Shown: positions 42,601 to 52,220, counted from the first letter of the stretch. The stretch: DNA of 64,000 nucleotides from Rhynchopus sp. YZ270_cl-10 (GCA_964035575.1 OZ037878.1:124001-188000), one strand, 5' to 3'. Numbers and translations are program-made. The notes: generated by a model from the letters alone, not told the origin.

Positions 42601-44007
42601 CACCCTCCTCGCCAAACGAACCCTCGCACGACCCCTCGCCATACACCACTTTACACGAATTCTCAGCAACGCCCCATACATCAACCCCATCTCCTCCGCT
42701 GGTGGTAGGTACGGTACCTCCAATGCACTGCACAGTGCCAATGACAAACCGAAACGGCGCTGTTCTGCGTCTCTGTCCAGCTGTTGGAGATGAGGTAGGC
42801 TGTTTACGTTCCATGCAGCTCCCCCCAAGGAGATGACATCGCGTGTAGGTGGAATGTAGTTCCGTGAAAAGAACTGTTGTGCTATGAAGCGCCGTGCCGT
42901 GATGGTCTCTCTCTTAGCGATTCCTGCCTGAATAGAACAGAGTTTTGAATGAGATTGAAGACATGTTGTGACTGATGACGCAATATCGGTCCAAAAGAGA
43001 TCAATTTTGTTAGAGAAAGAGTTGTTCAGAAGACTGTCGATCGAACGGCAGTGTCGAATTGATTGTACAGCAATGCAGGATAAAGAAAGAGTGGAGGAGA
43101 TGACGTTGCGTGCGAGGGTTTGAGTTGCGATCATAGTTCCCCATGTGGCATTGTCGTTTTGGTGTGCATTGCGTAGGATGGCTTCGCGACTGCAGAGCTC
43201 TGCAAAGAGTGTTGTCCAACATTGAGAGGCTTCTGTTTCTATTGTTTGTGTCCGCAAGATTTCTTCTTTGTGTTCCAAAGAATGCGTGGTTGTGATAAAG
43301 AGGTGTTCCAAAGATATTTCTGCGGATTTAAATAGATATTCCCTTTGCAATATTTCCATTGATGAAATGGGGTTCCGCTGGTAGGTTTCGCCGTGTTCTG
43401 TTGCTTGCAATGCTTCGATGAAATAAAGGGATTCGATACGCGAAGAAACGGTTTGTAATGTGGAGGTTAATTCCTCGGATAATACGGTGTAGCGGAGTTG
43501 GGTGTTTAGTTTGGCGGTTTCGGTGGTTTTGGCACGCCAAATGCAGGTCCCTTTGCATGCATTTTGCACAACATTCGTAACAAAACCCGCAGAAAGCTCG
43601 GACACTGCGATGTTCTCTCTGGTCACACACTCCGCAAACCCTATCAAACAGAGTCGCGCAAGATGCAGCCACTCTTCCTCTTCATTCGATACAATATCTT
43701 CATGCTGGCAGGTTCCATGCAAATCCAGTTCTGCCACTTCCACAAGCACATCCCATGCCAACCGTTCACCCACATCCACCGCACCACACCTTTCTGCTGC
43801 GCACAGTGCCCCGCACAGTGTGTACCATTCAGATTCAACCTTTTCCCGCTCTTCATTCTCAGCCTCTATGACCGGGGTTGGGTCTGGGGGTGGGGGTGGA
43901 GGAGGTGGAGGTGGTGACGGCGGTGGCGCGACGACCGGCTTGGGTATCACAACCTCTCTGGGCTTCTCGACGGGCTTGACCTCCTCCTTTGTTGCACCGC
44001 ACCCCAT
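39673..44007 (-). CDS. Large MGC-anchored protein with IQ-like motifs and leucine-rich repeats
   Basis: Exons 39950-44007 and 39673-39898 give 1,427 residues. The N-terminus MGCGATKEE fits myristoylation of Gly2 and palmitoylation of Cys3, as in euglenozoan flagellar-membrane proteins. A proline run follows, then a long helical region. There are at least two IQ-like motifs (CIQRLCRSRVAR, IRIQQAWRVGLAR), which bind calmodulin in other proteins. After them comes a beta-rich part of about 330 residues that may be a propeller. Near the end are leucine-rich repeats (CLKSLTLRGNLLTD, LRRIDLRDNLLTQDG) and an E-rich tail. The 51-base intron splits the second repeat, and removing it restores the LRR consensus, which supports the join. 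A membrane-tethered calcium-responsive scaffold is an inference. Confidence 0.85.
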   Translation of the reverse strand: MGCGATKEEVKPVEKPREVVIPKPVVAPPPSPPPPPPPPPPDPTPVIEAENEEREKVESEWYTLCGALCAAERCGAVDVGERLAWDVLVEVAELDLHGTCQHEDIVSNEEEEWLHLARLCLIGFAECVTRENIAVSELSAGFVTNVVQNACKGTCIWRAKTTETAKLNTQLRYTVLSEELTSTLQTVSSRIESLYFIEALQATEHGETYQRNPISSMEILQREYLFKSAEISLEHLFITTTHSLEHKEEILRTQTIETEASQCWTTLFAELCSREAILRNAHQNDNATWGTMIATQTLARNVISSTLSLSCIAVQSIRHCRSIDSLLNNSFSNKIDLFWTDIASSVTTCLQSHSKLCSIQAGIAKRETITARRFIAQQFFSRNYIPPTRDVISLGGAAWNVNSLPHLQQLDRDAEQRRFGLSLALCSALEVPYLPPAEEMGLMYGALLRIRVKWCMARGRARVRLARRVQMFARVRLSRLLSTKLALERLLGDVCRWKSESLMDNVVMRPGVSSTSAEVVEEVHKALEKDADCRELLVALAALSSVSRAGVTVRQPRRVVNVSVKNSCIAVETCRPDDVAQWSAAMCIQRLCRSRVARLRVRERRVDKIRSLCSPVGLARMYARTLARKINAATLIKRMVLRGRERRLACIRIQQAWRVGLARNAAEARRMILANFIRKIAHQTRLLKQRTLQEFQKGAAAIFRSEARAHADLAQVCLRVKSERVLECVRLAGAKAPILKDLSPLAVASNALQGKCVEMEKERAEAYRHAAEKLDACKGRLRETKGQVFETMVQDGKEHNENLDILDTKVKHIDKMLQVATEALEYSDKRRRKHSFFINPAEVHNRGQRRSFNVAPGTPRLDPMEGSRNMLCPRLSCSTVAFPIRPGSAEIVRNMNSAATTHLSSASQRDAPRMSSASQRRLSIHDPDQSVVLVFMPEHVACINPAQRKRLDIPVKSLSLGKACKPNAVTSAFNNGDTRCASFYSEGKLSLCRLGASRVWEELLSCQWEELWTEVICFELGDSFAAAYYSTESGEFGLAVFADDGTATILKELSRKLVVFGFSRLSHAYVKDDCHYFVLLNASNTDFILLGANAGKGDIFYISAVEPLLPLTEGVVSVTLGTSEGGPMLCVSSFNSLRLIDVSFSDAGDIELEEVFERPGSHTRGVLIPYEDGVDCVVAVRSGGELVVYPITEDTDPMKTEVYHTPVSRAFHLSAHIPGTSGGAVLMKGDIVDSVPQTKRLPAKDPVCAIGVGVAGVRAENGVLEERRTQLRKLRVLQRGLQRQTLGGTMLTQVDVDLGEKGLTDKDLEGCIPALRRNRCLKSLTLRGNLLTDVAMVLLSRVVEFSTRLRRIEYARKIVFFLSIFFNSISLRDNLLTQDGAVQLMGSVKINKHVHTVMLDGNDIDEQILRSVWNMTAQRTTEGEEEEEEAEEEEETSVFKNPPE

Positions 44008-44081
44008 AGCATCGTCGGGGGGGGGTGTGTTTGGGTCAAAAAATGTATAAAAATCAAAGGTGGGAGAGGGAACGCGTTCCT

Positions 44082-44844
44082 GACAGAAGGCTGTCAAGGA
44101 AGAGAACCTGGAGTTATTTGGTGGAGGGGGGGGGGCGGTGGGTGAAAAGGCAAGAGGAGAAAACAAAAGGAAGTGCTTTGATGGTCTAGCTGGGATTTTC
44201 AAAAGACGGCGTGGCGGTATTCTTGGAAATGGGTTGGTCACAATATAAGAAATCACTACTTCGACGAGCGAGAAAAATTTAATTTTCGCTGGCCAAGGAC
44301 ATTTGCATTGGAACAGCCAACAAAGTCGCGACCATGACGCCCGCACAGGATACACCCTGTCTCAGCAGTAGCTCTGCTAGACCCTTGCCGCCTAAAACAC
44401 AGTTTCCCCATGGGGGTTCACCTTCGTCCACACACCACGACAGCGTGCCTAACGATCTCTTCTTAACTATGCAAAGGGAGGGTCTTTTTTTTCGTTACTT
44501 TTATCAAAGTCTGTGTGCTCCAAGCACATACGGACCCCCTCCCCCGCCCCCCTCACCAACGAGAAACCCCGAATTTTAACCCCCAAAAAGAAATGACCAG
44601 AAATTGGGACCCTTCAAAATAAGACTAAACTACCGAAGCGAAGGCCTCAGGAGGGTCTGCTTTCATTTTATTTTTATTTCCCCCCCAAATCTGGTGCAAA
44701 GCGGCACATCCCCGGTGAAATTTGCATTTCATTTTTTACCCACAAAGCCCCTGGGTAAGAAACTATCCCCTGAAGCAACCCACCCAACCATTCCCCCCTT
44801 TAAAAATACTTGCCGTCGACCATTTGGCTGCAAAAAAAGGAATT
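44082..44844. other. Spacer without genes
   Basis: Frames here are short. A possible acceptor AG for the IQ/LRR gene lies near 44081 (CTTCTGTCAG on the minus strand). An out-of-frame ATG sits five bases before the chosen start. Confidence 0.4.
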
Positions 44845-45912
44845 TCAAGCAAAATCATCGTCATCTTCCGTTTCCTGTAGGGAGGTGTAGTTAAAAATTA
44901 TCCGTTTTTGACCGCATATCTCACAAAAAGTTGGCCGTACCTTTGCTGCAAAACGGGATGCTTCTTGGCCCTCACGCTTGCGTTTTGTGCCCTTCGCTCT
45001 CTCGTCTTTTCTTGTTCCAGACTTGAGTCGTTTTGCTTCAAGGGCTTGGAACATGAGTTGTTTCGCCTTTTCTGCCTCCTTTTTGGGTAGTTTTGCTACG
45101 GTGAAGGGCTTGCCGCCGATTGGGAGAGGGTTTGCACAGATGTTGGTTTGCGTCATCTTCAGCGCGTCTTCGTTGGAGAAGCCGACGTACACTGTGGTGC
45201 TCGTCTCATCGCAGAAATCGATGAAGTTGATCTGCCGGCTTGGGCAGTATTTGAATTGCAGATATCCGCCAATATCCTGCGCACTGTTGCACGACGGGAA
45301 ACCTTCTCCGTGCAGCTTCAGGATGGTACCGTCCTTGATGTACACACTCCCGGGGGTGGCCTCTTGCTTTGGTTTCCTTGCTTCGAGGATAAGAGGCTTC
45401 GTGGACTCTACGCGGATGACCTGCAGGAGTGGAAGGTATCTTTTTGTCAATGCGCAGGTCGTTTCCCCCGAAGGAATCCGCGCACGATCGTTTTGCTTCA
45501 AAATGGATTCCGCTGCCTCAGAGCTCACCTCGACCACAATCTGACATTTCTCCGTCCCATCAAAGCGGTGCACACTGTGCACCTCGCCATGTGTACCGAA
45601 GAACGCAGTGATCTCCTCGTTCGAACAGTTCTCGTGTACCGGGCGTACGTTGAGAAGCACAATGTTCTTCGGACGGCCAACAAGCGAGACACGCCCGTTC
45701 TCAAATTTCAACGTCGACACCTCCAACGCCGCAGCCGTCTTAAGAAACTCAGCTTCGCTCGCAACAATCGACTCAAACTCAGGCCACTGTGTCAAATCTT
45801 CGTATCCAGCTGCGCCCCCCTGTGCTGAAAGAACTTCCTCCCAAAAGCTGAACCTCGCAATGTACTCCGGACCCAAAACCTTCTCCAAAAATGGAGCAAG
45901 CTTTTCCGCCAT
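44845..45912 (-). CDS. La-like RNA-binding protein with two RRM-type domains
   Basis: 355 residues from the ATG at 45912. Residues about 1-80 may be a reduced La motif (WPEFESIVASEAEFLKTAAA, then a VSTLKFENGRVSL hairpin). An RRM follows (IVLLNVRPV, ITAFFGTHGEVHSVHRF). A second RRM at about 195-300 starts ILKLHGEGF and has INFIDF and TTVYVGF. It is followed by the long helix KKEAEKAKQLMFQALEAKR, as in the xRRM of genuine La and telomerase p65. La binds 3' oligo-U of polymerase III transcripts. The tail is basic, with CEIC and a final DDDD. The La motif is weak, so a nucleolar RRM protein is an alternative. A pyrimidine tract ending AG at 45942 lies 30 bases before the ATG. Confidence 0.75.
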   Translation of the reverse strand: MAEKLAPFLEKVLGPEYIARFSFWEEVLSAQGGAAGYEDLTQWPEFESIVASEAEFLKTAAALEVSTLKFENGRVSLVGRPKNIVLLNVRPVHENCSNEEITAFFGTHGEVHSVHRFDGTEKCQIVVEVSSEAAESILKQNDRARIPSGETTCALTKRYLPLLQVIRVESTKPLILEARKPKQEATPGSVYIKDGTILKLHGEGFPSCNSAQDIGGYLQFKYCPSRQINFIDFCDETSTTVYVGFSNEDALKMTQTNICANPLPIGGKPFTVAKLPKKEAEKAKQLMFQALEAKRLKSGTRKDERAKGTKRKREGQEASRFAAKVRPTFCEICGQKRIIFNYTSLQETEDDDDFA

Positions 45913-45935
45913 TTTTTGTATCTGTTTCCCTCCCT

Positions 45936-45956
45936 TTTTTTCTGAAAAAGTGTGGA
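45936..45956 (-). promoter_or_regulatory. Candidate spliced-leader acceptor of the La-like gene
   Basis: The minus strand reads CACACTTTTTCAG, ending at 45942, followed by a 29-base leader and the start codon. Confidence 0.4.
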
Positions 45957-46132
45957 TTTCCCCCCAACCGCACCCATCGGTAAAAAGGGGAGCATAAACT
46001 CTACCAGATACCCGGCAAAATGAAAGCCGAATGTAAATCACAACCATTTCATTGAACACAGCGTTGTCAGCACTTAAACCAACCAACCTATCCAAGGAGA
46101 TGCGACGGTAATCTAGAAGAAATCAAATAAAA

Positions 46133-46203
46133 AGTGAAGTTGATAGTGCAAAACGCCTCTGGGACGCAGGCAGTGACACTCCGTGGGTTATCGAATACCC
46201 CGG
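46133..46203. repeat. S2 dispersed repeat
   Basis: GTGAAGTTGATAGTGCAAAA, then GCCTCTGGGACGCAGGCA, TGACACTC and GGGTTATCGA. Other good copies: 3340-3391, 3613-3677 and 5898-5968. Degraded ones are near 34561 and 49474. All have the same orientation. Confidence 0.75.
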
Positions 46204-46433
46204 AGTGTTGTGCTTGGAAGTGGTTTACAGTTAAAATAAAGGGCGGTGTTTGATGCCTTTTTTTTTGTATGCTCTGGCAAAGATAAAAAAAAGAACGAGC
46301 TGGGGGTGAGGTTTAATGACATTCCAAAGAACATAGCGCACAGTGCTTCCCTGCAGTCCCTGCTGCAACGCTGCAGAGTACAGGGGAGGTCTTCCGGGGG
46401 GTCCAGGAAACACTCCCCTCATTCAAATAAACT

Positions 46434-46502
46434 GTAGTTGATGCAGGCACCTCCGACTGAAACCACGTACGATGCCGGCCATCCGGATGAAAGCATAAGT
46501 TC
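46434..46502. repeat. S1 dispersed repeat
   Basis: GTTGATGCAGGCACCTCCGA followed by a part with TACGATGCC and CATCCGGATGAAAGCA. Other copies: about 2230-2309, 36836-36916 and 48971-49033, all in the same orientation; a weak one lies at 182-235. See 36476 for the A-box-like piece. Confidence 0.75.
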
Positions 46503-46587
46503 AAATAAATATTCCTGTACAGTGAAAACACCTCTTTTGCAAAGAAGCGCTTCAAGATTCAGAAGTTTTATGCTGTATCATCGCTAT

Positions 46588-46765
46588 TGGTGCTTCCCGT
46601 AGGCATTTCACAAATTTTCAATTCAATTCACAACTTTTCACATTTTTTTCACAATCTTTTCACCACTTCTCACCAGCCTTCATAATTTTATAGCGGTTTC
46701 CGTGTTGTGAAAACTTGTCACATTTTGTGAAAATTTGTGAAATGCACACCCTCTGGGAAGCACCA
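46588..46765. mobile_element. 178-bp MITE-like inverted repeat
   Basis: The ends TGGTGCTTCCC and GGGAAGCACCA match perfectly, and further in CATTTCACAAATTTTCA is mirrored on the right. The body repeats TTTCACAA-like words. No clear target duplication. Its ends resemble the two TGGTGCT elements at 15086 and 33711. Confidence 0.6.
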
Positions 46766-46925
46766 GACTATGAATCAGTTCCCCCAAAAAAACATTAATG
46801 CAGGCACACCACAAATTGAGCGTACACTCAACAGGGGGGGAATGCAACGACAGACAAAGGTATACCCAACACAGCGAGGCTTAGTTTGAATAATACACAA
46901 AAAAAATGGCGGCATTTTTATTATA

Positions 46926-47538
46926 TTTTTTTATCGTGCAATTTTTGACTCGTGTACAAATCCTTCAGGAAGAACCAAAAATTATAATCTGGGAGCGTGT
47001 AATTATTACCAAGCGTGTAATTATGAATCGTTAGCGATTTGCGACCAAACATGTCAGCCGTGTAATTATGGGTAATAATTACACGCTCAAACCCACTTTT
47101 GGTGATCCTAAGTCGCCAAAGGGAAAGGGACTCTGCAAAATTTTTTTTCCCCCCTATAAGGGTTAATTTCGACGATTTGAGCCCATTCAAAGCAAAATTT
47201 GACCCATTTGAGCAGTTCTAGGCCCCTCAAACACGTTTTTGATTATCCGACAAAAAAAAAATCCCGGAAAAACACACCGGAAACCTCAACTTCACGCTTC
47301 GCATCGTCCAAGGATAGACAGTTGTTACCAACTTGTTGAAATGTGATTCCCAACCCCAAACCAAGAATGATCACGAATAATTATACCCTCTCCCACTTTT
47401 TCTGTTCAACATCCATACTTCGGCACATTTCCCATACACCCCACATACACACTCCCATCATCGACATACAGTGACTGGAGGGTGACGGGGACTCGCCGGA
47501 TTTGTACACTTGTCAAAAATTGCACGATAAAAAAAAAA
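46926..47538. mobile_element. 613-bp element with about 37-bp inverted ends
   Basis: The left end TTTTTTATCGTGCAATTTTT with GTGTACAAATCC is mirrored at about 47499-47538. A foldback segment at 46991-47091 (arms GAGCGTGTAATTATTACC) sits near the left end and may be a separate insertion. No protein-coding frame. Target duplication not clear in the A/T-rich flanks. Confidence 0.6.
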
Positions 47539-47558
47539 CTAATTATGTGAAATTATTA

Positions 47559-47961
47559 GGGCACGGTAATTTTTTTTCTTGGTAAGCGTCAGACCACTTC
47601 TCAAAAAAAAGTACGCACGCACGCAAAAAAAAATTATGCAGTAAAAAAAATTATGAGTGGTGAAAAAAATTATAGAGGAAAATTACAGTGGGGGAAATAC
47701 AGGTACCAAAAATATTTTCCCACCAATTTTTGCCCACAAAAAATCGGGGGAAATTTTTTTTGATTTCGGCTCTCGGGAGTCTGTGTGTGCTGTGATGGGG
47801 TCAATTTGCGCTGAAAAATGTACATTTTTTACCTAAAATACATAGTTGAGTTATTGAGGGCCCCCCTTTATAATTTTTTTTTCTACATAATTTTTTTCCC
47901 TGGAATCTCAAAAAAAAAGTACGCACGCAGACGCTTACCAAAAATAAAAATTACCGTGCCC
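47559..47961. mobile_element. PIF/Harbinger-like MITE (403 bp)
   Basis: The inverted ends are GGGCACGGTAA...CTTGGTAAGCGTC and GACGCTTACC...TTACCGTGCCC, about 30 bp with small gaps. The flanking triplet TTA occurs on both sides (47556-47558 and 47962-47964). A TTA duplication and G-rich ends are typical of PIF/Harbinger. No transposase. Confidence 0.65.
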
Positions 47962-47968
47962 TTACCAG

Positions 47969-48072
47969 ATAATTACACTTAGGTGTGTTTTTTGTCACTT
48001 GTTCCCTAAACCCACTCGCTTCGCTCGTGGGTTTAGGTCACTCGTGACAAAAAACACACCTGCGTGTAATTA
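47969..48072. repeat. Foldback repeat with TAATTACAC ends and CGCTTCGC loop
   Basis: Arms of about 45 bases pair around CTCGCTTCGCTCG. The outer part reads ATAATTACAC and the inner CCCTAAACCCAC. A close relative lies at 53918-54016 inside another element, and a looser one at 46991-47091 shares only the GTGTAATTA ends. Confidence 0.75.
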
Positions 48073-49905
48073 TGGGGTAATAATTACCCAATAATTATAT
48101 ATATTTTTTTTATGTGAAAGAAATGGATCTCTCGCGTATCCATATTTAAAAAAAAAATCAATCTAGTAACAAAGGGTAGGGAAGAAGGGGGCGGGGATGG
48201 GGGTAAATAGACGAGAAAAAGAATGGGTAATAGGGGTCAGTTATGCCCTACCCTATTTTTTGAAATCAGATATACCCGAAAAATAAGTTCAGGTTTTGTC
48301 AGATGTATACTTTAGAAAAGAATGGATATCTTTGAAACCATGGGGGGGGGAAGGGCATAATCGTGGAGACCCCCAACGTATATTGTTGAACAAAGTGAGC
48401 GCTGCGGTTCTTCTCTTTTACCCGTTATGGCATTTTCAGACCTCAGGAGTGGTCTTTTACCAAAGTGGGGAAAAAAAAGATGTGTGTTATCTCTAAATAT
48501 TGGGGAAAGTGTGGAGGGATGTGGGTTGGGTTGGGTGGGAGGGAAAAATAAAGAAAAGTTTATAAGATGATCCTAAACCTCTCTGTGCTTAGTCACCTTG
48601 AAAAAATTTAGACACTTTCTCACACATACACAAAGTGTGAAATTCAAATAAAAAAAGACAAGAAAATGTTTGAAGGATTTTGAAGGCTGTGTGTCTCTCC
48701 GTGTCCTCCCGTCTTTCGAGTTTTGCAAAAAAAAAAGAGGAAGGGAATGTATCGATGAGTCCTTCGACTCGTAGAGTGTAGGACATGTACGTTTTTTTTT
48801 GTAGTATCGACAAAAACCACGACAGCCTTTTTGTCACTTTGCGGTTTGGATAAAGAGAAAAGTTAGATTCATATACTTTCAGTTCACAGAATTGAAAGCA
48901 TTTTGAGAGGGTCAACACATGCACCCTTTCTTTTTTGTTTTGTTTTTGGATTTTTATTGAGAAAAGCGAAGTTATTGATGCAGACACCTCCTGCTGACCC
49001 ACGTATGATGCCAGAGGGATGAAAAACACAAGAGAAAAGGTGACGATGAATGTGACTCTCGTGCACATCTTTTTAATGACTATCGTGTGGGAACACGCTG
49101 GGTTTTGAAATTTGTGTTGTCGTTGCAGAAGGTGATCCCTTTTTTTGTCGTGAATCTGCTTCTCTGTTAGGTATAGCTGCATTTTTTCCGGCAGCCTTAC
49201 ACGATATTATTGTTTTTTACACGAGGGAGGGGTGGGAAAGGGAAATTAGGAATACAAAAAAAAATATGGGGAAAAAATGGGCTGTAACAAAAAGAGCTGA
49301 AAGGTGCAAAACGCCTCAAACCGGACGATGAAGGGTGCAAAAAAATATAAAAAAAAGTGCTAACAGATGCATCGAAGGGAGAGGGAAAAAGAAGAAGGTG
49401 AATGACAAGAACATAAAATCTAAGTGTTAAGGGGGGGGTGGGAAAGGGAAGAAGAGGGGGGGAAAATCGAGAAGTTGAAAGTGCAAACGCCTCACCGTAC
49501 ACCCCCGGCGGACCCAGGACCTGGGGAAAAAAAAGAGGCCAGGGGAAAGGGGAGTTGTCCTGTAATGGTATTTGTCACTTTGCAAATTATCAGAAGCAAC
49601 CGTTATTCGCCTCCTAAATAATAAAACTGCGTTTTGAGACCGTTTTTTTTTTGTTCGTGGCGTGTTCAATTTTAATATGGGGGGGGAAATCTAAAAAAAA
49701 AAAAATGAGGGAAAAAATCACCTTTTAAAAAACGATTGGGGGAAGTGGGTTTTTTTGTGGCACAAAACAGGAAAGCCCGAAATTTTATTATCCAAGCACT
49801 CCCAAAAAAAAACACACACCAAATCAAATCAAAGGAAACGTTGAGAAGAGAGCCCTACCCCTCCATGCACACAATATAAAAATTACATTTTTTTTTTTTA
49901 TCTGG
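48073..49905. other. Spacer with a cluster of dispersed repeats
   Basis: No gene is seen. It carries in order S3 (48552-48602), S4 (48867-48935), S1 (48971-49033), a CTCGTG hairpin (49038-49073), and two degraded S2 pieces near 49300 and 49474. The rest is A-, G- and T-run sequence. Confidence 0.5.
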
Positions 49906-50090
49906 CCAGGGTTTCCGCCAGGATTTGGGGTTTCAGAAATTGGGGTGTACCATGAAAATGACCCCCCAAAAAATTTTTTTCTCCCCGAAAAAGCGGTCGT
50001 CGCGCGCTTCGCGCGCGCCTCCCTGGCAGACACAGGTAGAGAGGCGAAGCGTGCGGGGGGGTGCTACAAAAAATTTTTTTGGGAAGGGTT
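49906..50090. mobile_element. Partial hAT-family element
   Basis: It begins CAGGGTTTCCGCCAGG, like the reversed right end of E6 (CAGAGTTTCCGCCAAGG). It contains GGGGTGTACC and the hairpin CGCGCGCTTCGCGCGCG followed by CCTCCCTG, as at 14549. I could not find the other end or a duplication, so it is probably truncated. Confidence 0.45.
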
Positions 50091-50139
50091 GAAAGGGCAG
50101 AAAGGGAGGCGCGAGATACGCTCACTACCGGTTGAGGTG

Positions 50140-50424
50140 TCACTTCCACTGGGCTGCAGATATGTGGCGCATCTCTGCAGCACGGCAATTACTGTGTAGC
50201 GCCATGCAATGAAAAAAGCAATTCCCATCACCCTCCACTCTCACAAGACTCCTTACCTTTCCCCATTGTCTCCTTGATTCCGCTTCCACCTCCTCCTCCA
50301 GCCGAAGTGATGCCCGTACCGCCTCGTCAACCGTGGGAGGGGTCTCCTTGACCAAGACAAGTCGGCTCTGCCGCAGCTTTGGCAGAACTTTTTGGGTTTT
50401 AGCACCAGGTTTGATAGCAACCAT
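50140..50424 (-). pseudogene. OTU cysteine-protease fragment
   Basis: A 94-residue frame from an ATG at 50424. Residues 63-75 read VEGDGNCFFHCMA, the catalytic Asp/Cys signature (GDGNC) of OTU deubiquitinases. Upstream lies basic sequence and a short helical, acidic stretch (LRLEEEVEAESRRQW). The frame stops 20 residues past the signature, so most of the fold, including the catalytic His, is absent. A possible donor-like AAGGTAAGG lies just before the signature. OTU domains occur in host deubiquitinases and are also carried by some transposable elements; the surroundings favour a relic. The signature part is repeated in inverted form at 50475-50550. Confidence 0.55.
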
Positions 50425-50550
50425 GTTAAGCTTCACAGCTGGTTCGTTTGGAGGTCGGGGGTGGAAGCTTCACAAGGTAAAGGAGTCTTGTGAGAGTGAT
50501 GGTATTTGCTTTTTTCATTGCATGGCGCTACACAGTGATTACAGTGCTGC
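50177..50550. repeat. Inverted duplication of the OTU signature
   Basis: The arm at 50177-50258 and the arm at 50475-50550 are inverted copies of about 80 bases (shared core GTAGCGCCATGCAATGAAAA), separated by about 215 bases. On the plus strand the second copy still reads SDGICFFHCMALHSD, so the Asn before Cys has changed. Confidence 0.75.
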
Positions 50551-50990
50551 CGTTGTAACATGTAATAGAAAGTGAATGCATTCGTCGCTTGCACCGAAGC
50601 CTCCTTTAACACTTGGTCCTGAGTTTTTGTCCAAACTGGGTATTTTTTTAAATAAAGAACAACTATTCAAAACTGTAAAATTCTTGCTTTAATTGATTTT
50701 TCTGGTAAAACCTATCTACACACAAAAAAATTCGAGCAGATTCGTTGAGTGACTAAAACCCAATCGCCCATAGACAGAGAGACCCAAAACGGTGGTTTTC
50801 CCTGTAAGTCCTTAAGGATTGCCTTTGCCATTTGCAAAAATATTATGACCGCAAAAATGGCAACATGTAATCTGTGGTGCTCAAAAGTGCAAAATTCTTG
50901 CTCCAATGGATTCTCCGGGTATATATTGTACCTGGAGAATATGGTCAGATCACTCTTCAGACCATCTGGGGTACGGTCACACACAGGTAG

Positions 50991-51629
50991 CATACACAGT
51001 ATACACAGTATACACAGTATACACAGTATACACAGTATACACAGTATACACAGTATACACAGTATACACAGTATACACAGTATACACAGTATACACAGTA
51101 TACACAGTATACACAGTATACACAGTATACACAGTATACACAGTATACACAGTATACACAGTATACACAGTATACACAGTATACACAGTATACACAGTAT
51201 ACACAGTATACACAGTATACACAGTATACACAGTATACACAGTATACACAGTATACACAGTATACACAGTATACACAGTATACACAGTATACACAGTATA
51301 CACAGTATACACAGTATACACAGTATACACAGTATACACAGTATACACAGTATACACAGTATACACAGTATACACAGTATACACAGTATACACAGTATAC
51401 ACAGTATACACAGTATACACAGTATACACAGTATACACAGTATACACAGTATACACAGTATACACAGTATACACAGTATACACAGTATACACAGTATACA
51501 CAGTATACACAGTATACACAGTATACACAGTATACACAGTATACACAGTATACACAGTATACACAGTATACACAGTATACACAGTATACACAGTATACAC
51601 AGTATACACAGTATACACAGTATACACAG
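50991..51629. repeat. 9-bp minisatellite (CAGTATACA)n, about 71 copies
   Basis: Almost perfect units. All six frames are open because the unit has no stop, so the long frames here (over 400 residues) are not genes. GTATAC makes each unit partly self-complementary. Confidence 0.98.
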
Positions 51630-51639
51630 GGGATTGGGA

Positions 51640-52220
51640 GTACAGTACAGTACAGTACAGTACAGTACAGTACAGTACAGTACAGTACAGTACAGTACAG
51701 TACAGTACAGTACAGTACAGTACAGTACAGTACAGTACAGTACAGTACAGTACAGTACAGTACAGTACAGTACAGTACAGTACAGTACAGTACAGTACAG
51801 TACAGTACAGTACAGTACAGTACAGTACAGTACAGTACAGTACAGTACAGTACAGTACAGTACAGTACAGTACAGTACAGTACAGTACAGTACAGTACAG
51901 TACAGTACAGTACAGTACAGTACAGTACAGTACAGTACAGTACAGTACAGTACAGTACAGTACAGTACAGTACAGTACAGTACAGTACAGTACAGTACAG
52001 TACAGTACAGTACAGTACAGTACAGTACAGTACAGTACAGTACAGTACAGTACAGTACAGTACAGTACAGTACAGTACAGTACAGTACAGTACAGTACAG
52101 TACAGTACAGTACAGTACAGTACAGTACAGTACAGTACAGTACAGTACAGTACAGTACAGTACAGTACAGTACAGTACAGTACAGTACAGTACAGTACAG
52201 TACAGTACAGTACAGTACAG
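51640..52220. repeat. 5-bp microsatellite (CAGTA)n, about 116 copies
   Basis: A perfect array beginning 11 bases after the 9-bp array, separated by GGGATTGGGA. Contains GTAC in every unit. Not coding. Confidence 0.98.
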
